Shown: piece after piece, positions 8,510-18,085 of the stretch
How the letters are laid out: each line of letters starts with the position of its first letter
Position numbering within the stretch: the stretch's first letter is position 1
Source: Streptosporangiales bacterium
Lineage (GTDB): Bacteria; Actinomycetota; Actinomycetes; Streptosporangiales; Streptosporangiaceae
DNA: 62,398 nucleotides
Reading direction: 5' to 3'
Assembly: GCA_009380095.1 (NCBI GenBank)
Contig: WHSL01000006.1
Span: 1 to 62,398 of the forward strand
Program-made: the position numbers and the translations under genes
Notes under the pieces: model-generated
Told to the model about the DNA's origin: nothing
Seen by the model: the letters and a program-made list of their open reading frames with translations, nothing else
Databases searched by the model: none

Positions 8510-9159
8510 CCGCCGTCCTCGGTCACGCGGATCGTCGAGATCACCGCGTCGATCTGCGGCCGCGCCGCGTCGTACGCCGCCGCCGGGTAGACGAGGCGGA
8601 TGTCCGCGATCTCCTGGCGGCTCACCCGTATGTACACGTCCACCTGCCGGATCGGCAGCGTGGCCTGGCCCGCCGACGCCGTGTACGCCTGGCGGAGCAC
8701 GTACGCCTCGCGCCCGCCGGCCTCGATCCGCTTCCGCTCCAGCACCTGGCCGTCGCGCTGCGTCTTGGCCACGCCCGCGTAGTGGTCCACCAGGGACGTG
8801 ACCGACTGCTGCTCGCGCTCCACGATCGCCGCGAACGTGCCCTGCGGCAGTCCGCCGGGGGTCCGCGGCCCGGCGACCTCGAAGTCCGCGCCGGGGATCA
8901 GCCGCCGGTTCTTGGGCGGGGCCTTCCAGCCCTCGGGATAACCGGCCCGCAGGCCGTCGTCCGTGTAGACGGCCATGCCGTCCGGGACCTCGCCACCGCC
9001 GGCGTCGCCGGAGCCGAACACGTCACCCACGCCGCAGCCGGCGGCCGACGCCGCGATGGCCAGCGCGACCGGCGCCGTACGGGCCGCCCGTCTGAGGCGC
9101 GCGCCCGTCACGGTCCGTTCAAGATCACGTGTGGTGATCGGCTGGTTCCATTTCGCCAT
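8506..9159 (-). CDS. Putative lipoprotein coupled to the pilin-like gene
   Basis: A 217-residue protein. A charged leader (MAKWNQPITTRDLERT...) is followed by a short hydrophobic stretch ending AIAASAAGCG, a plausible lipobox. The mature part (GMAVYTDDGLRAGYPEGW...) resembles actinobacterial LpqN/PsbP-like substrate-binding-type lipoproteins: a single alpha/beta domain ending with DAVISTIRV. The leader before the hydrophobic part is unusually long for a lipoprotein. I chose the ATG at 9159 rather than the upstream extension to 9210 because the duplicated copy near 6057 conserves the ATGGCG start. Its stop overlaps the next gene, so lipoprotein and membrane protein are probably partners. Confidence 0.65.
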   Translation of the reverse strand: MAKWNQPITTRDLERTVTGARLRRAARTAPVALAIAASAAGCGVGDVFGSGDAGGGEVPDGMAVYTDDGLRAGYPEGWKAPPKNRRLIPGADFEVAGPRTPGGLPQGTFAAIVEREQQSVTSLVDHYAGVAKTQRDGQVLERKRIEAGGREAYVLRQAYTASAGQATLPIRQVDVYIRVSRQEIADIRLVYPAAAYDAARPQIDAVISTIRVTEDGG

Positions 9160-9225
9160 GAGGCGACACTGGCGTGCCGGGCCGCGTTCTCCCAGGGCCC
9201 AGGGACCCAATCAGGCCGCGCCCGC

Positions 9226-9243
9226 TTGTCCCCTAGAGGACAA
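9226..9243. promoter_or_regulatory. Palindrome TTGTC-N8-GACAA (copy 2)
   Basis: TTGTCC (9226-9231) and GGACAA (9238-9243) form an inverted repeat upstream of the lipoprotein gene. The flanking CAGGGCCCAGGGACCCAATC stretch is nearly identical to that beside the site at 6124, so the whole promoter segment is duplicated. Confidence 0.55.
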
Positions 9244-9308
9244 CGGCCTGAAAACTTCCGGTACGGAAGTGGACCGGAAGAACCCCGGCCGGGGTGCCGG
9301 GGCCTGAG

Positions 9309-10226
9309 TCAGGCGATCGACCAGGCGATGCCGTCGAGGATGTCGTGCTCGCTGACGAGCACCTCGGGCATGCCGAGCCGCCGGGTGACCCGGTCCAGGA
9401 TGAGCGAGCCCGCGCCGATCACGTCCACCCGGCCCGGGTGCATGACCGGGATCTCCGCGCGCTCCGCGTGCGTGGCGGCCAGCAGCTCGCCGGTCACCCG
9501 GTGCACGTCGGCGGCGGCGATGCGGGAGTGGTGCAGGGTGTCGGAGTCGTACGCGGGCAGGTTCAGCGCGATGCCGGAGACCGTGGTCACGGTGCCGGCC
9601 AGCCCGACCAGGCTGCGCGCCTCGGCCAGCGGCACCGTCTCCGCGGCCAGCCGGATCGCGGCGTCGATGTCCGCGGTGGCGGCCGCGATCTGCTCGCGCG
9701 TGGGCGGGTCGGCGGTGAAGTGGCGCTCGGTGAGCCGTACGCAGCCGATGTCCACGGACCGGGCCGCGGCCACCCCCGCGGCGCCCAGCACGAACTCCGT
9801 CGAGCCGCCGCCGATGTCCACGACCAGGTACGGCGTGGGCTCCGTGGTCAGCTCCCGGGTCGCGCCGGTGAAGGAGAGTTCCGCCTCCTCGTCCCCGGTG
9901 ATCACCTCGGGGTCGACGCCGAGGATGGACCTGACGCCGGCCACGAACTCCGCGCGGTTGGCGGCGTCGCGGGTGGCGCTGGTGGCGACCATCCGTACGG
10001 CCGTGGCGCCGCGGGCGTCGATCGCCTTCACGTACGTGCGCAGCGCGGTGAAAGTGCGTTCCAGCGCCTCGGGGGCGAGCCGGCCGGTCCGGTCCACGCC
10101 CTGACCGAGCCGGACGATCTCCATCCGGCGCTCCAGGTCGGTGAGCCGCCCCGTCTCCGGGTCGGTGTCGGCCACCAGCAGCCGGATCGAGTTCGTACCG
10201 CAGTCGATCGCGGCGACGCGGGTCAC
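9309..10226 (-). CDS. ppx: Ppx/GppA family exopolyphosphatase
   Basis: A 305-residue ASKHA-fold phosphatase that hydrolyses polyphosphate or pppGpp. VAAIDCGTNSIRLLVAD is the first phosphate-binding loop. YLVVDIGGGSTEFVLG near residue 130 is the second, and GLAGTVTTVSG the later glycine loop. It is of the short form without an HD domain, the normal type in actinobacteria. The GTG start at 10226 overlaps the DUF501 stop (GTGA). The conserved order eno-ftsB-DUF501-ppx supports the call. Confidence 0.9.
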   Translation of the reverse strand: MTRVAAIDCGTNSIRLLVADTDPETGRLTDLERRMEIVRLGQGVDRTGRLAPEALERTFTALRTYVKAIDARGATAVRMVATSATRDAANRAEFVAGVRSILGVDPEVITGDEEAELSFTGATRELTTEPTPYLVVDIGGGSTEFVLGAAGVAAARSVDIGCVRLTERHFTADPPTREQIAAATADIDAAIRLAAETVPLAEARSLVGLAGTVTTVSGIALNLPAYDSDTLHHSRIAAADVHRVTGELLAATHAERAEIPVMHPGRVDVIGAGSLILDRVTRRLGMPEVLVSEHDILDGIAWSIA

Positions 10227-10747
10227 GGGGCCTCCTCTTCGACGTGGGTGCCGGCGACGGTCACGCACGGGCCGTTCGCCCACCAGGGTTCGAGCCGATC
10301 CAGCGTCTCGCGGCCCAGGGGATTGTCGCCGGGCCGGGCCAGCTCGTGGGCCGCGAGCGCGTGCAGGCACTTCACCCGCTCCGGCATGCCTCCGGCGCTC
10401 TGCGTGCCCGGGGGCAGGGGTTCCATCCCGTGCCGTCGTGCCGCGACGTCGCGGCGGCGCAGGTAGGCGTCGTGTGCGGCGGCGTACGCGCGGGTGAGCT
10501 CGGGGTCGTCGGCGAGCCGGGTGGCCATCTCCTTCATCACGCCCTCGGCCTCCAGCCGGCCGATCGCCGAGGCCGCGCGCGGGCAGGTCAGGTAGTAGAG
10601 GGTGGGGAACGGGGTGCCGTCCTCCAGCCGGGGGGCGGTCTCCACCACGTCGGGCAGGCCGCACGGGCAGCGGTGCGCCACCTCGGCCCTGCCCCGTACC
10701 GGCCGCCCCAGCTCGGCTTCCACCGCGGCGACGTCGCTCGCCTCCAT
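10223..10747 (-). CDS. DUF501 domain-containing protein
   Basis: A 174-residue conserved actinobacterial protein of unknown function. Visible hallmarks are RGRAEVAHRCPCGLPDVVET, FPTLYYLTCPRAASAIGRLE and GGMPERVKCLHALAAHELA. The CPCG, TCP and KCLH cysteine/histidine residues could bind a metal. It sits between ftsB and ppx as in mycobacteria (between Rv1024 and Rv1026). I placed the start at the ATG at 10747; a longer frame reaches 10786 but adds a non-conserved arginine-rich leader. Confidence 0.85.
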   Translation of the reverse strand: MEASDVAAVEAELGRPVRGRAEVAHRCPCGLPDVVETAPRLEDGTPFPTLYYLTCPRAASAIGRLEAEGVMKEMATRLADDPELTRAYAAAHDAYLRRRDVAARRHGMEPLPPGTQSAGGMPERVKCLHALAAHELARPGDNPLGRETLDRLEPWWANGPCVTVAGTHVEEEAP

Positions 10748-10835
10748 CACCGGCCCACCCGGCGGTCGTGCGGAGCGCCGCCCCACGCACGGTCTCCGAC
10801 GAGGCCCTTCCCGCTGAACGGGGAGCGGCGGCGGG

Positions 10836-11459
10836 TCATGGGGTTTCCTTCGGGGTCGGCGAGGGCGAGCGGCCGGAGCCCGGGGAGGCCGTGGCCGAGG
10901 GGGACGGGGACGTGGTCGGGAGGCGGGAGGAGGGGCGCAGGCCGAGGCTCTCCCCGCCCGGCCGCGGCTTGGTCCGGTCGGCCGCCTCCACGGAGCGCCA
11001 GAGCGTCGCGAACCAGGGGTCGCGGCGCTGCTGCTCGCGCTGCTCGCCGGCCGCCCGGACGCCGCCGTCCACGATCACGTAGCACTTCTCGCCCGGATAG
11101 CAGTAGTGCAGCCGGCGGCGCGCCTCACGCTCGATGTACTTCGGGTCCTGCAGCTCGCGCTTGCGCCGTTCCAGCTTTTCCACCCGCTTGCGCAGCTGGT
11201 CCTCCTCCGCCTGCAGCGCCGCGATCTGCCGCCGCTGCGCGATGTACTCCCGCAGCGGATAGGCGAGGCTCAGCGCTATCGCGCAGACCACGATGGCGAG
11301 GATCGCGGCCCGGCTGGTCAGCGCTGGGCGCCTGAAGGACGGGCCGGGCTCGGCCTCCCGCTCCTTGCGGCCACGCGCGGCGGTGCGCTTGGGGCGCGCG
11401 GCGGCGTCCCGGCCCCCGCCGGAGCGGGTGCCGGGCTCGTCCGGCCGGCGCGGTGCCAT
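10836..11459 (-). CDS. FtsB/DivIC-family septum formation protein
   Basis: A 207-residue bitopic division protein. A basic, disordered N-terminal tail (residues 1-48) precedes one transmembrane helix (AAILAIVVCAIALSLAYPL). A coiled coil follows (IAALQAEEDQLRKRVEKLER), then the family's YIEREARRRLHYCYPGEKCY motif. The C-terminal 70 residues are low-complexity Pro/Ser. FtsB-like proteins bind FtsL/FtsQ in the divisome. It follows eno by 7 bases in the expected operon. The two cysteines in YCYPGEKCY may form a disulfide outside the membrane. Confidence 0.85.
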   Translation of the reverse strand: MAPRRPDEPGTRSGGGRDAAARPKRTAARGRKEREAEPGPSFRRPALTSRAAILAIVVCAIALSLAYPLREYIAQRRQIAALQAEEDQLRKRVEKLERRKRELQDPKYIEREARRRLHYCYPGEKCYVIVDGGVRAAGEQREQQRRDPWFATLWRSVEAADRTKPRPGGESLGLRPSSRLPTTSPSPSATASPGSGRSPSPTPKETP

Positions 11460-11466
11460 CGCCGGC

Positions 11467-12801
<1,335 letters not shown>

Positions 12802-12897
12802 CTAAGAGGGCCGGTGCTCGGGCCACGGATGGGCTCGGGAGGAGCCTAACGCTCCAGCCCGCACCGCCATCGGCGCACCGCCGTGATGCGGTGAGAT

Positions 12898-12914
12898 CGG
12901 GGGCTCTACCCCCG
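12898..12914 (-). terminator. Possible terminator hairpin after mazG
   Basis: CGGGGG (12898-12903) pairs with CCCCCG (12909-12914) around a 5-base loop, about 90 bases past the mazG stop and upstream of eno. There is no U-run. The rest of 12775-13001 shows no gene and should contain the eno promoter. Confidence 0.4.
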
Positions 12915-13001
12915 CTTGCCCCGGGTTCACGAGGTACGTCCGGGCGTGCCGTCGCCCCGCCGGCGTGGTCGGCCTGCGGCCGGTGGCTCGGGGCCGGCGG
13001 G

Positions 13002-14057
13002 TCAGATGCGGGAGTGCCAGTCCTCCGCGGAGAGCGCGCGTGGGTCGCCGCCCTCGGCGCGGACCGCCTCCTCCACCGCGCGGATCCGTTCCCGGAACCG
13101 GCGCGCGGCCTCCCGCAGGTCCATCTCCGGGTCGGCGCCGGCCTGCCGCTCCCGCGCCACCGCGCCGAACAGCTCGCCGCCCGGCCCGCCGTCGTCCCCG
13201 GTCAGCTCCTCCGGCACGCCGTTGCGCACGGCCCGCTTCTGCAGCGCGTACGCCAGCAGGACCGCGGGCTGGGCGAACGGCACCCCGCCGAGCATCGAGT
13301 CGTCGGTGCCGCCGTTCTTCTCCGCGCGCTCCGCCGCCTTGATCGTCTCCCAGTTGGCGCGGACGTCGTCGGTGCCCGCCACGTCGACGCCGGCGAACAC
13401 GTGCGGGTGCCGGCGGACCAGCTTGTCCACGATGCCGGCCGCAACGTCGTCGATCGTGAAGCCGCCGCCGTCGGTGCGCTCCTCCGCGACGCGGGAGTGG
13501 AAGGCCACCTGGAGCAGCACGTCGCCGAGCTCCTCGCGCAGCGCCGCCGCGTCGCCGGACTCGATCGCCTCGACGGTCTCGTACGCCTCCTCGATGAGGT
13601 ACTTGGCCAGCGACGCGTGGGTCTGCTCGCGGTCCCACGGGCAGTGCCGGCGCAGCGCGTCCATCGTCGCCACCAGGTCGAGCAGCCGGGCGCCGGGCAG
13701 ATCGTACGAGCCGTGCAGCACCTCGATCTCCGGAGGATCGGCGGCGTCCATGGCGGGGCCGGTGGTGAGCATGCCGACCTCGCGCAGCACCGCCTCGTCG
13801 CCCTCCGGCGCGCCGAGCCAGAGCACGGTGCCCGTGGCGGATCCGGTCAGCTCCAGCAGCACCCGCGCCACCTGGGCGGGCGGGCCGTCGATCACCTCGG
13901 GCTCCACCCCGGCCTCGCGCAGGTACGGCAGCTGAGGGTGTTCCGCCGAGCCCGTACGGACCGCCGCGGCGGCGCGCAGCTCGCGCCAGGCCGGCCAGGT
14001 CAGCAGCCCGGGCGCCACCCGGTGGGTGGTGGCGAGCAGCAGCAGCCTGCCGGACAC
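13002..14057 (-). CDS. mazG: MazG-family nucleoside triphosphate pyrophosphohydrolase
   Basis: A 351-residue house-cleaning NTPase. Residues 120-215 hold the MazG fold: MDALRRHCPWDREQTHASLA, YLIEEAYETVEAIESGD and LREELGDVLLQVAFHSRVAEE provide the EExxE and ExxD magnesium ligands. A second region (KLVRRHPHVFAGV...NWETIKAAE) completes the canonical domain. The first 110 residues resemble a reduced tetrapyrrole-methylase-like segment, common in actinobacterial MazG. Its neighbours eno and mfd are conserved. Confidence 0.9.
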   Translation of the reverse strand: MSGRLLLLATTHRVAPGLLTWPAWRELRAAAAVRTGSAEHPQLPYLREAGVEPEVIDGPPAQVARVLLELTGSATGTVLWLGAPEGDEAVLREVGMLTTGPAMDAADPPEIEVLHGSYDLPGARLLDLVATMDALRRHCPWDREQTHASLAKYLIEEAYETVEAIESGDAAALREELGDVLLQVAFHSRVAEERTDGGGFTIDDVAAGIVDKLVRRHPHVFAGVDVAGTDDVRANWETIKAAERAEKNGGTDDSMLGGVPFAQPAVLLAYALQKRAVRNGVPEELTGDDGGPGGELFGAVARERQAGADPEMDLREAARRFRERIRAVEEAVRAEGGDPRALSAEDWHSRI

Positions 14058-14070
14058 GCGGACTCCTCGA

Positions 14071-14739
14071 TCAGCCGGCCCGCGAGAGCCGGTCGTCGGT
14101 CTCCACCAGCCGCAGGCTGGACGGCTGGAAGTCGCCGTACCTCGGGTCGGCGGTGACGCCGATGTCCTCCGCGATCGGCCGCAGCAACGCCGTCAGCCGC
14201 TGCCACCGCTTCTGCAGCTCGGCGTCGAGCTCCTCCTGCGACCTGACCTGCGGCATCGGACCGAGGAACTTGTCCGAGATAAGCGAGAAGCGGACATAGG
14301 CCTGCGTCTCCGACGGGGGCAGCGGCGTGACCAGCACGTCCCTCGGCAGTGTGGACCGGTTCTTCTGCATGTACGCGTCGGTCTCGCTCCGCGAGATCGT
14401 CACGCCTCTCCGCTCCGCCAGCGTGTCGGCGAGCCGGAAGAGGATCAGCTGGTTGAGCATGTCCCGAGGCAGGCGCAGGTCCGGCACCTCGTTCGGCCGC
14501 TGCACGCGCATCGCGGCGATCTGATCGAGCTGCCCCTCGAGCTCCGTGCCCTTGATCGCCTCATGCCACTGGGCGACCCGCTTGTCCAGCTCCGCCGTGG
14601 TGATGCGGTCGTCACCGACGATCGCGGCGGCCCCGGCCTTCACCGGGCCACAGGCCACGAGCGCGGCGCCGGCGGCGAGCGCCACCACCGCCGTCGTCAC
14701 CCGGCGACGGGCACCCTTGCCCAGTGCGCTACCGAACAC
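14071..14739 (-). CDS. SurA N-terminal-domain lipoprotein
   Basis: A 222-residue exported protein. A signal peptide with lipobox (VVALAAGAALVACGP) is followed by AAIVGDDRITTAELDKRV, the typical SurA_N beginning. A helical chaperone-type region comes next (LRLPRDMLNQLILFRLADTLAERRGVTIS). There is no parvulin domain after it. It probably assists folding or trafficking of exported proteins. It is just upstream of mazG (13 bases between genes), where mycobacteria carry the lipoprotein LpqU; I do not claim that they are orthologues. Confidence 0.8.
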   Translation of the reverse strand: MFGSALGKGARRRVTTAVVALAAGAALVACGPVKAGAAAIVGDDRITTAELDKRVAQWHEAIKGTELEGQLDQIAAMRVQRPNEVPDLRLPRDMLNQLILFRLADTLAERRGVTISRSETDAYMQKNRSTLPRDVLVTPLPPSETQAYVRFSLISDKFLGPMPQVRSQEELDAELQKRWQRLTALLRPIAEDIGVTADPRYGDFQPSSLRLVETDDRLSRAG

Positions 14740-14856
14740 GAGGTCGTCCCTTCTCCATCAACGTCGGGCCCAGTCTGCCGCACACCTCCGACAGAAACGA
14801 ACTCAGGCCCGATCTCGGACGGCCTGCCTCCGTATTGATTGTCGTAAGAAGTGGAG

Positions 14857-15751
14857 ACTGCCGGAGAAGAGCCTGTGGTTCTTCACCCAGATCCTGGGGC
14901 TCACCGAGAACGGGCGCGACGGCGACTCGGTGTACCTGCGGACGTGGGACGACTACGAGCACCACAGCCTCAAGCTGACCGCCCACTCCACCTCCGGGAT
15001 CCGCCGGACCGCGCTGCGGGCCGCGAGCCAGGAGGCGCTCGAACGCCGGGTCAAGGCGATCGAGGCGGCCGGGCTCGGCGTCGGCTGGGCCGACGGGGAC
15101 GCGGGGATCGGGCCCACGTACCGGTTCACCGATCCCGACGGGCACGACTTCGAGCTCTACTGGGAGAGCGAGTGGTACGACCCGCCGGAGCATCTGCGGC
15201 CGTCGCTGAAGAACCAGGCGCAGGCGTACCCGGGCCGCGGCGTCAGCGTACGGCGCCTGGACCACGTCAACTTCCTCGCCGCCGCGACCGAGCCGAACGG
15301 TGACTTCGTCCGGGACGTCCTCGGCGGCCGGGTCACCGAGCAGATCCGCCTCGACTCCGGCAAGATCAGCGCGCAGTGGCTGCACTTCGCGACGAAGTCC
15401 TACGACCTCGTCTACACCGAGGACTGGACCGGCCGGAACGGCCGCCTGCACCACATCGCGTTCGCCCCCGACACCCGCGAGGACATCCTCCGCGCCGCCG
15501 ACATCTGCCTCGACAACGGCGTGTTCATCGAGACCGGCCCGCACAAGCACGCCATCCAGCAGACGTTCTTCCTGTACGTCTACGAGCCCGGCGGCAACCG
15601 CATCGAACTCTGCAACCCCGTCGCCCGCCTCATCCTCGCCCCCGACTGGCGCCCCATCACCTGGACCGAGGCCGAACGCGCCAAAGGCCAAGCCTGGGGC
15701 CTCAAAACCATCGACTCCTTCCACACCCACGGCACCCCATCCGCAGACTGA
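14857..15751 (+). pseudogene. 5'-truncated extradiol catechol dioxygenase (VOC superfamily)
   Basis: The frame encodes most of a catechol 2,3-dioxygenase: SLWFFTQILGLTENGRDGDS (first VOC half), TDPDGHDFELYWESEW, then the metal half. The iron ligands are seen in RLDHVNFLA, RLHHIAFAP and GGNRIELCN. The protein should start about 18-20 residues earlier with a HLGHVELLTP-like strand, but that part is missing. No ATG, GTG or TTG is available in frame before the homology; the frame merely stays open into the SurA-like gene's antisense. Homology ends with the stop at 15751. The catalytic half is intact, so loss is recent or a non-standard start is used. Confidence 0.7.
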
Positions 15752-15767
15752 CCGCTCCTGGGCCCTG

Positions 15768-16202
15768 TCAGTCGGCGAGCCACTGATCGGCGAGCACGCG
15801 CGCCTCGTCGAGGAAAGCGTCGAGCTCGGCATCCGGGAGTTGTTCATCCATGATCAAGCCGACGAGCAGGATGGTGAAGTGCTCACCGCGCACCCGCGGG
15901 CCGATGTCGTCGATCTCCTCGTCGGTGAACGTCGCCAGCAGCAGGCGCTCCGCCGTACGGGGGTCCAGCTCCTCGGTGAGCCCGTGGCGTGCGCGCAAAT
16001 TACCGACGAAGGTCACGACATCGGCGGGTGTCCCTGTCTTACTGAATCGGCGGTCGGCGGCCGTGAAGAACGCGGCCGAGAGCAGCGCGCCACGAGCCTG
16101 ACGGCCGGTGCGGTCGAGGGTCTCGCCGGTCCGGGTGTACTCGGCTGTGTCTCCGGTGAGCAAGGCCCGGATCGACGCCACGACATCGGGGGTAACCCTC
16201 AT
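15768..16202 (-). CDS. Hypothetical protein, helical, all-cytoplasmic
   Basis: A 144-residue protein I do not recognise. It is largely helical with no signal peptide or membrane segment. Runs such as RTGRQARGALLSAAFFTAADRRF and TPADVVTFVGNLRARH recall small conserved actinomycete proteins often found next to antitoxin-like or regulatory genes, but no function can be stated. The ATG at 16202 overlaps the stop of the upstream gene (ATGA), so the two are made together. Confidence 0.6.
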   Translation of the reverse strand: MRVTPDVVASIRALLTGDTAEYTRTGETLDRTGRQARGALLSAAFFTAADRRFSKTGTPADVVTFVGNLRARHGLTEELDPRTAERLLLATFTDEEIDDIGPRVRGEHFTILLVGLIMDEQLPDAELDAFLDEARVLADQWLAD

Positions 16203-16708
16203 TTCTGATTGCTCCCTCTGAGCCTGTCGACCCGGCGTGTGAGTTCCGCCGCGACTATACCCAGCGTTAGAAGAGCGGAGGCCACGCTTCCCGCATCCAC
16301 GTCACTGAGGTGTGGATTGCTCATCACCGGTCCACGGTCAGGCCTTGTCTGCGTGTGGGCCTGGCCGTCTGGACGCGGGCCGAACATCTTGTCAACAGCA
16401 TTGACGATCTTCGCAGAGGCGTCGGAGACCTCGTCGTAGCTCTCGACGACGACCTGCCGGATCTTGTCGGTGCGACGAGTCTTATCCGGATCGGGCTCGG
16501 TGAGTTCTTCCCCGTCGGGCAGATCGTCGAGCCGGTCGACGCCCTTGGCCCACTCGGGGGGATCGAGTTCGACCTCGCTCCAGCGGAACCGCTCCACGGG
16601 AGCATTGGTGAGGTGCCGGCCCGGTTCGGCGAGACCCCTGGGCCGTTGCTCACGGAGCTCCTGCTCGGGCCGGTCCGTCCCCTCGGGGCGCCGGTTCAGC
16701 TCCGGCAT
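16199..16708 (-). CDS. Hypothetical protein coupled to its downstream neighbour
   Basis: A 169-residue charged protein, rich in Pro, Glu and Arg over residues 1-80 and probably disordered there. A short amphipathic/hydrophobic stretch near residue 145 (SVASALLTLGIVAAELTRRV) is too weak to call transmembrane. The middle part RRTDKIRQVVVESYDEVSDASAKIVNAVDKMF looks helical. I do not recognise a family. The stop overlaps the next start, which suggests an interacting pair. Confidence 0.5.
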   Translation of the reverse strand: MPELNRRPEGTDRPEQELREQRPRGLAEPGRHLTNAPVERFRWSEVELDPPEWAKGVDRLDDLPDGEELTEPDPDKTRRTDKIRQVVVESYDEVSDASAKIVNAVDKMFGPRPDGQAHTQTRPDRGPVMSNPHLSDVDAGSVASALLTLGIVAAELTRRVDRLRGSNQK

Positions 16709-16826
16709 CCGCGCGCATCCGATCCCATACCGCGATCACCCGGTCGCCCACTGTCACACCTGGCATTCCAGCTTAGCCCTGCCGATTCCGGGACGGGTCC
16801 CGGTTGGGCGGGGGAGACTTGGGGGC

Positions 16827-17486
16827 ATGCGGTGGTGGCGTAGGCGTGAGGGTGGGGGGCGGCCGGCGGGGACGCGGAGTTATGGGGAGTGGCGGTACTA
16901 CGCGGAGAGTGTCGAGGGCAGTGAGTGTGTGGTGGACCGGAAGGACGGGGGTGCGGTCTACGAGGTGTACTGGGTCAAGAGTGAGGCGGTCGCGCTTGAG
17001 TATCTGCGTCGCAGGGACGTCCGCGAGGAGCAGTACTACGTGATCGTGGAGACGCCGGAACGCAACCTGGGGCGCGACATGGTCATGATCTTCGACGAGG
17101 CAGATGGCGCCATGCTGGAGATCCCCTCGCGTACGCCGTTGCCGGAGCTGCGGGCGTCGGCGACGCACTGCTCGCGCTGCGGATATCCCATTCTTCCCTG
17201 CACGCTCGTGGGCCCGGGGTGTACGGATCCGGACTGCGGGCACGCGATGCACGTCAACGACTTCGCGCAGAGCACCTTCGAGGTGATCGTCGGGGGATTC
17301 GGATACCGCTGCATCTCCTGTGACAGCGCCGCCTGCCGGGCGTGTTACGAGGCCACGGGCGAGAAGGTCTCGTCCACCGCGGCCTTCCGGCCCGCCGCGA
17401 ATCCCGATCTGCCGCACCCGGGCGGCGACGTTCGCGTCTTCCTCTGCTGGGCCTGCGACAGCCCGGTCACCGCGTTCAGCGAGTGA
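16827..17486 (+). CDS. Hypothetical cysteine-rich protein
   Basis: A 219-residue protein with a basic leader (MRWWRRREGG). A globular part follows containing VYEVYWVKSEAVALEYLRRR. The C-terminal half has several paired cysteines: HCSRCGYP, CTDPDCGH, CISCDSAACRACYE and LCWACD. This spacing suggests two or more zinc-ribbon-like knuckles. The ATG at 16827 follows a GGGGGAGA ribosome-binding site. It is divergent from the preceding hypothetical pair. Function unknown. Confidence 0.6.
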   Translation: MRWWRRREGGGRPAGTRSYGEWRYYAESVEGSECVVDRKDGGAVYEVYWVKSEAVALEYLRRRDVREEQYYVIVETPERNLGRDMVMIFDEADGAMLEIPSRTPLPELRASATHCSRCGYPILPCTLVGPGCTDPDCGHAMHVNDFAQSTFEVIVGGFGYRCISCDSAACRACYEATGEKVSSTAAFRPAANPDLPHPGGDVRVFLCWACDSPVTAFSE

Positions 17487-18077
17487 TCAGGCGCCGAACG
17501 CATAGCGGACGAAGAGCCCCGAGTCCCTCACCTTCGGGATGAGCGACGCCAGCTTGGCGAAGAGCCGCCACCCCGCGAACAGCTGCGGCGTCTCCGCGAC
17601 CAGCGCCAGCCCGCTCACCGAGTCCGTGCACCGCAGCGCGGGATTGACCCGTACGAGGTCGTCGGGCGCGTCGATCGCCCAGTAAATGGTAGTTCGGCCG
17701 CTCAGGAAAGATCTTCCGTCGCACCTCGACGACGCCGGGGTAGTCGACGTCGTCCAGGTCACCCCGGGTCCTGGGTCGACCCGCCAGACCCGTGGGTCCA
17801 GTCCCGCGCCGAGATGCAGCACGACCGCCCGCTCGTGCCGGGCCAGAAACTCCGACGCCCAGTCGTCGAAGTGCTTCGCGCGGCTGCTCACGGCGATCGG
17901 GATGTTCCTCGGGTTGAGCTTCAGCCGGGCCCAGTCGTAGTCGACCTTGTCGTACGCCTCCGCCGCGACCGCGTCGCCCAGGATCGGATCCGTGCCCCGC
18001 GCGTCGTGCGCCAGCCCGTACAGCATGATCAGCGACGTCCCCATCGCCTCGTCCAACCGCACCTTGACGTCTGCCAT
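17487..18077 (-). pseudogene. Broken class I SAM-dependent methyltransferase (PPM1/LCM family)
   Basis: The start, MADVKVRLDEAMGTSLIMLY, and VVLHLGAGLDPRVWRVDPGP (SAM-binding loop) are typical of the leucine-carboxyl-methyltransferase-like family of actinomycetes. After PGVTW the expected DDVDYPGVVEVRRKIFPERP continues only in another frame, showing a single-base deletion near 17754. Shortly after NYHLLG (about 17683) the frame returns to the original. The family's next ~70 residues are absent, and the C-terminal end IPKVRDSGLFVRYAFGA follows. So there is a frameshift and an internal deletion. It lies 8 bases after the TetR gene. Confidence 0.75.
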
Positions 18078-18085
18078 GTCCGCAC

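Noticed and set aside
6131-8590. Long plus-strand frame antisense to the pilin-like gene
   Set aside because: It has the same mirror effect; its sequence is repetitive and matches no fold, while the minus frame has signal, helices and coupling.
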